This document shows, in pieces, positions 12,792-13,186 of a stretch of DNA of 13,186 nucleotides. Source of the stretch: JAWLCQ01 sp041687095 (GTDB lineage Bacteria; Planctomycetota; Phycisphaerae; SM23-33); the NCBI GenBank assembly GCA_041687095.1, contig JAWLCQ010000142.1, positions 1-13,186 on the forward strand, read 5' to 3'. Numbering within the stretch: position 1 is the stretch's first letter; every line of letters starts with the position of its first letter. Below the pieces are notes generated by a model. The model saw only the letters and a list, made by a program, of their open reading frames with translations, was not told the origin of the DNA and did no database searches. The translations under genes were made by a program, and so were the position numbers.

Positions 12792-12986
12792 CTACATCCC
12801 CAACAGGCGCTTCGCGTGCTTCTCGAAGACCGAGGGGAATCCCTTCTCCTTCCGCATGCGGCGGAGGCGAGCGGGGGACTTGACCGACTTGAGGTGTCCG
12901 GCCCCGGGGCTGTGGCGGCGAATCTTGCCTCGGCCCGTCACCTTCACACGCTTCAGGAGCGACTTATTCGTCTTTTGCTTGGGCAT
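12792..12986 (-). CDS. rpmI: 50S ribosomal protein L35
   Basis: The protein has 64 aa, the normal size. MPKQKTNKSLLKRVKVTGRGKIRR (split: MPKQKTNKSLL-KRVKVTGRGKIRR), HLKSVKSPARLRR and KRLLGM at the C-terminus match L35, a small basic protein of the large ribosomal subunit. It is the first gene of rpmI-rplT-pheS. Upstream are a short leader and a recognisable promoter, and there is no infC in the 200 bp to the window edge, unlike the common infC-rpmI-rplT order. The Shine-Dalgarno is weak (CAGG about 9 nt before the ATG). Confidence 0.96.
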   Translation of the reverse strand: MPKQKTNKSLLKRVKVTGRGKIRRHSPGAGHLKSVKSPARLRRMRKEKGFPSVFEKHAKRLLGM

Positions 12987-13008
12987 CGTGAATACCTGCT
13001 ATTGTCTT

Positions 13009-13027
13009 GTGGAGAGACCGTCTCCAC
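13009..13027 (-). promoter_or_regulatory. Leader hairpin of the rpmI operon
   Basis: GTGGAGA-CGGTC-TCTCCAC forms a perfect 7-bp stem. It lies between the predicted transcription start (about 13034) and the rpmI start. In other bacteria L20 controls this operon through leader structure; whether this small stem does so is unknown. Confidence 0.45.
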
Positions 13028-13040
13028 GGAAAGACCCGCT

Positions 13041-13068
13041 ATTCTACCTGCTGGGGCGGCGAAGTAAA
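13041..13068 (-). promoter_or_regulatory. Promoter of rpmI-rplT-pheS
   Basis: On the minus strand TTTACT (13068-13063; four of six matches to TTGACA) and TAGAAT (13046-13041; five of six to TATAAT) are separated by 16 bp. The predicted start is near 13034, giving a leader of about 48 nt. This is the only promoter in the window with both boxes. Bases 13069-13186 hold no gene I can recognise, only a GC hairpin (CCGGC-CTCCC-GCCGG near 13107-13121). Confidence 0.55.
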
Positions 13069-13186
13069 GGGCCTGTGTCAGGAAAATCATGGGACGACAC
13101 GGGGACCCGGCCTCCCGCCGGCCTAGCAGCCTGTCTGCAAAGTCACACCATGCTTCCTGATGGAGCAGTAGAACAGGAGAGCAGGA

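Noticed and set aside
13069..13186. End of an insertion sequence or a small gene at the right edge
   Set aside because: Only a 23-codon frame and a GC hairpin are visible; no transposase fragment or terminal repeat pair can be shown within the window.
1..13186. Defence island, toxin-antitoxin pair or new multi-gene system
   Set aside because: All genes belong to known families with separate roles, and no cluster of unknown co-directional genes is present.

Overview
The window is GC-rich bacterial DNA that fits a planctomycete, most likely class Phycisphaerae. The basis is the gene set (a TIGR03790-type secreted protein with a VPEPSS PEP-CTERM tail, a planctomycete-like Dus protein, a WcaF-like acetyltransferase) and intergenic regions packed with short palindromes and tandem repeats. 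This placement is inference from sequence style; no 16S or other strict marker is present.

Layout, left to right. 1-236 (+) is the end of a LacI/GalR-type regulator. 239-382 is a 144-bp imperfect palindrome that looks like a MITE or REPIN. 426-2786 (+) encodes a 786-aa exported TIGR03790-type protein with two Ig-like segments, a PA14-like region and a PEP-CTERM signal. 2787-3048 is a convergent spacer holding dispersed repeat R1. 3049-3756 (-) is a WcaF-like hexapeptide acetyltransferase. 3757-4044 is spacer with repeats. 4045-5658 (-) is a secreted or membrane-anchored transglutaminase-like protein, translationally coupled (ATGA overlap) to dus (5655-6725, -). 6726-7538 is an 813-bp divergent spacer made largely of repeats. 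7539-8663 (+) is dprA. 8664-8950 is a convergent spacer with a perfect 31-bp-arm hairpin. 8951-10627 (-) is a protein with four PAS domains and no recognisable output domain. 10628-11165 is spacer with dispersed repeat R2. 11166-12986 (-) is the translation operon rpmI-rplT-pheS, with a recognisable promoter upstream of rpmI. The last 120 bases hold no gene I can recognise.

How the genes work together. rpmI-rplT-pheS is a classical translation cluster, here with no infC within the 200 bp upstream of rpmI and no pheT downstream. dus and the transglutaminase form an operon. The remaining genes look like single transcription units separated by repeat-rich spacers. The TIGR03790/PEP-CTERM protein implies an exosortase surface-sorting system elsewhere in the genome, and a WcaF-type acetyltransferase would fit a surface polysaccharide pathway, but neither partner set is in the window.

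The most interesting signals are not new protein systems. They are: (i) the number of distinct palindromic and tandem repeat families, several present in two or more copies; (ii) two genes whose near-consensus -10 boxes lie exactly 7 nt before the ATG, suggesting leaderless mRNAs; (iii) a pheS leader whose Shine-Dalgarno is buried in a perfect 6-bp hairpin with a possible competing partner upstream; and (iv) the PAS-only protein. I did not see a defence island, CRISPR array, transposase, tRNA or rRNA.
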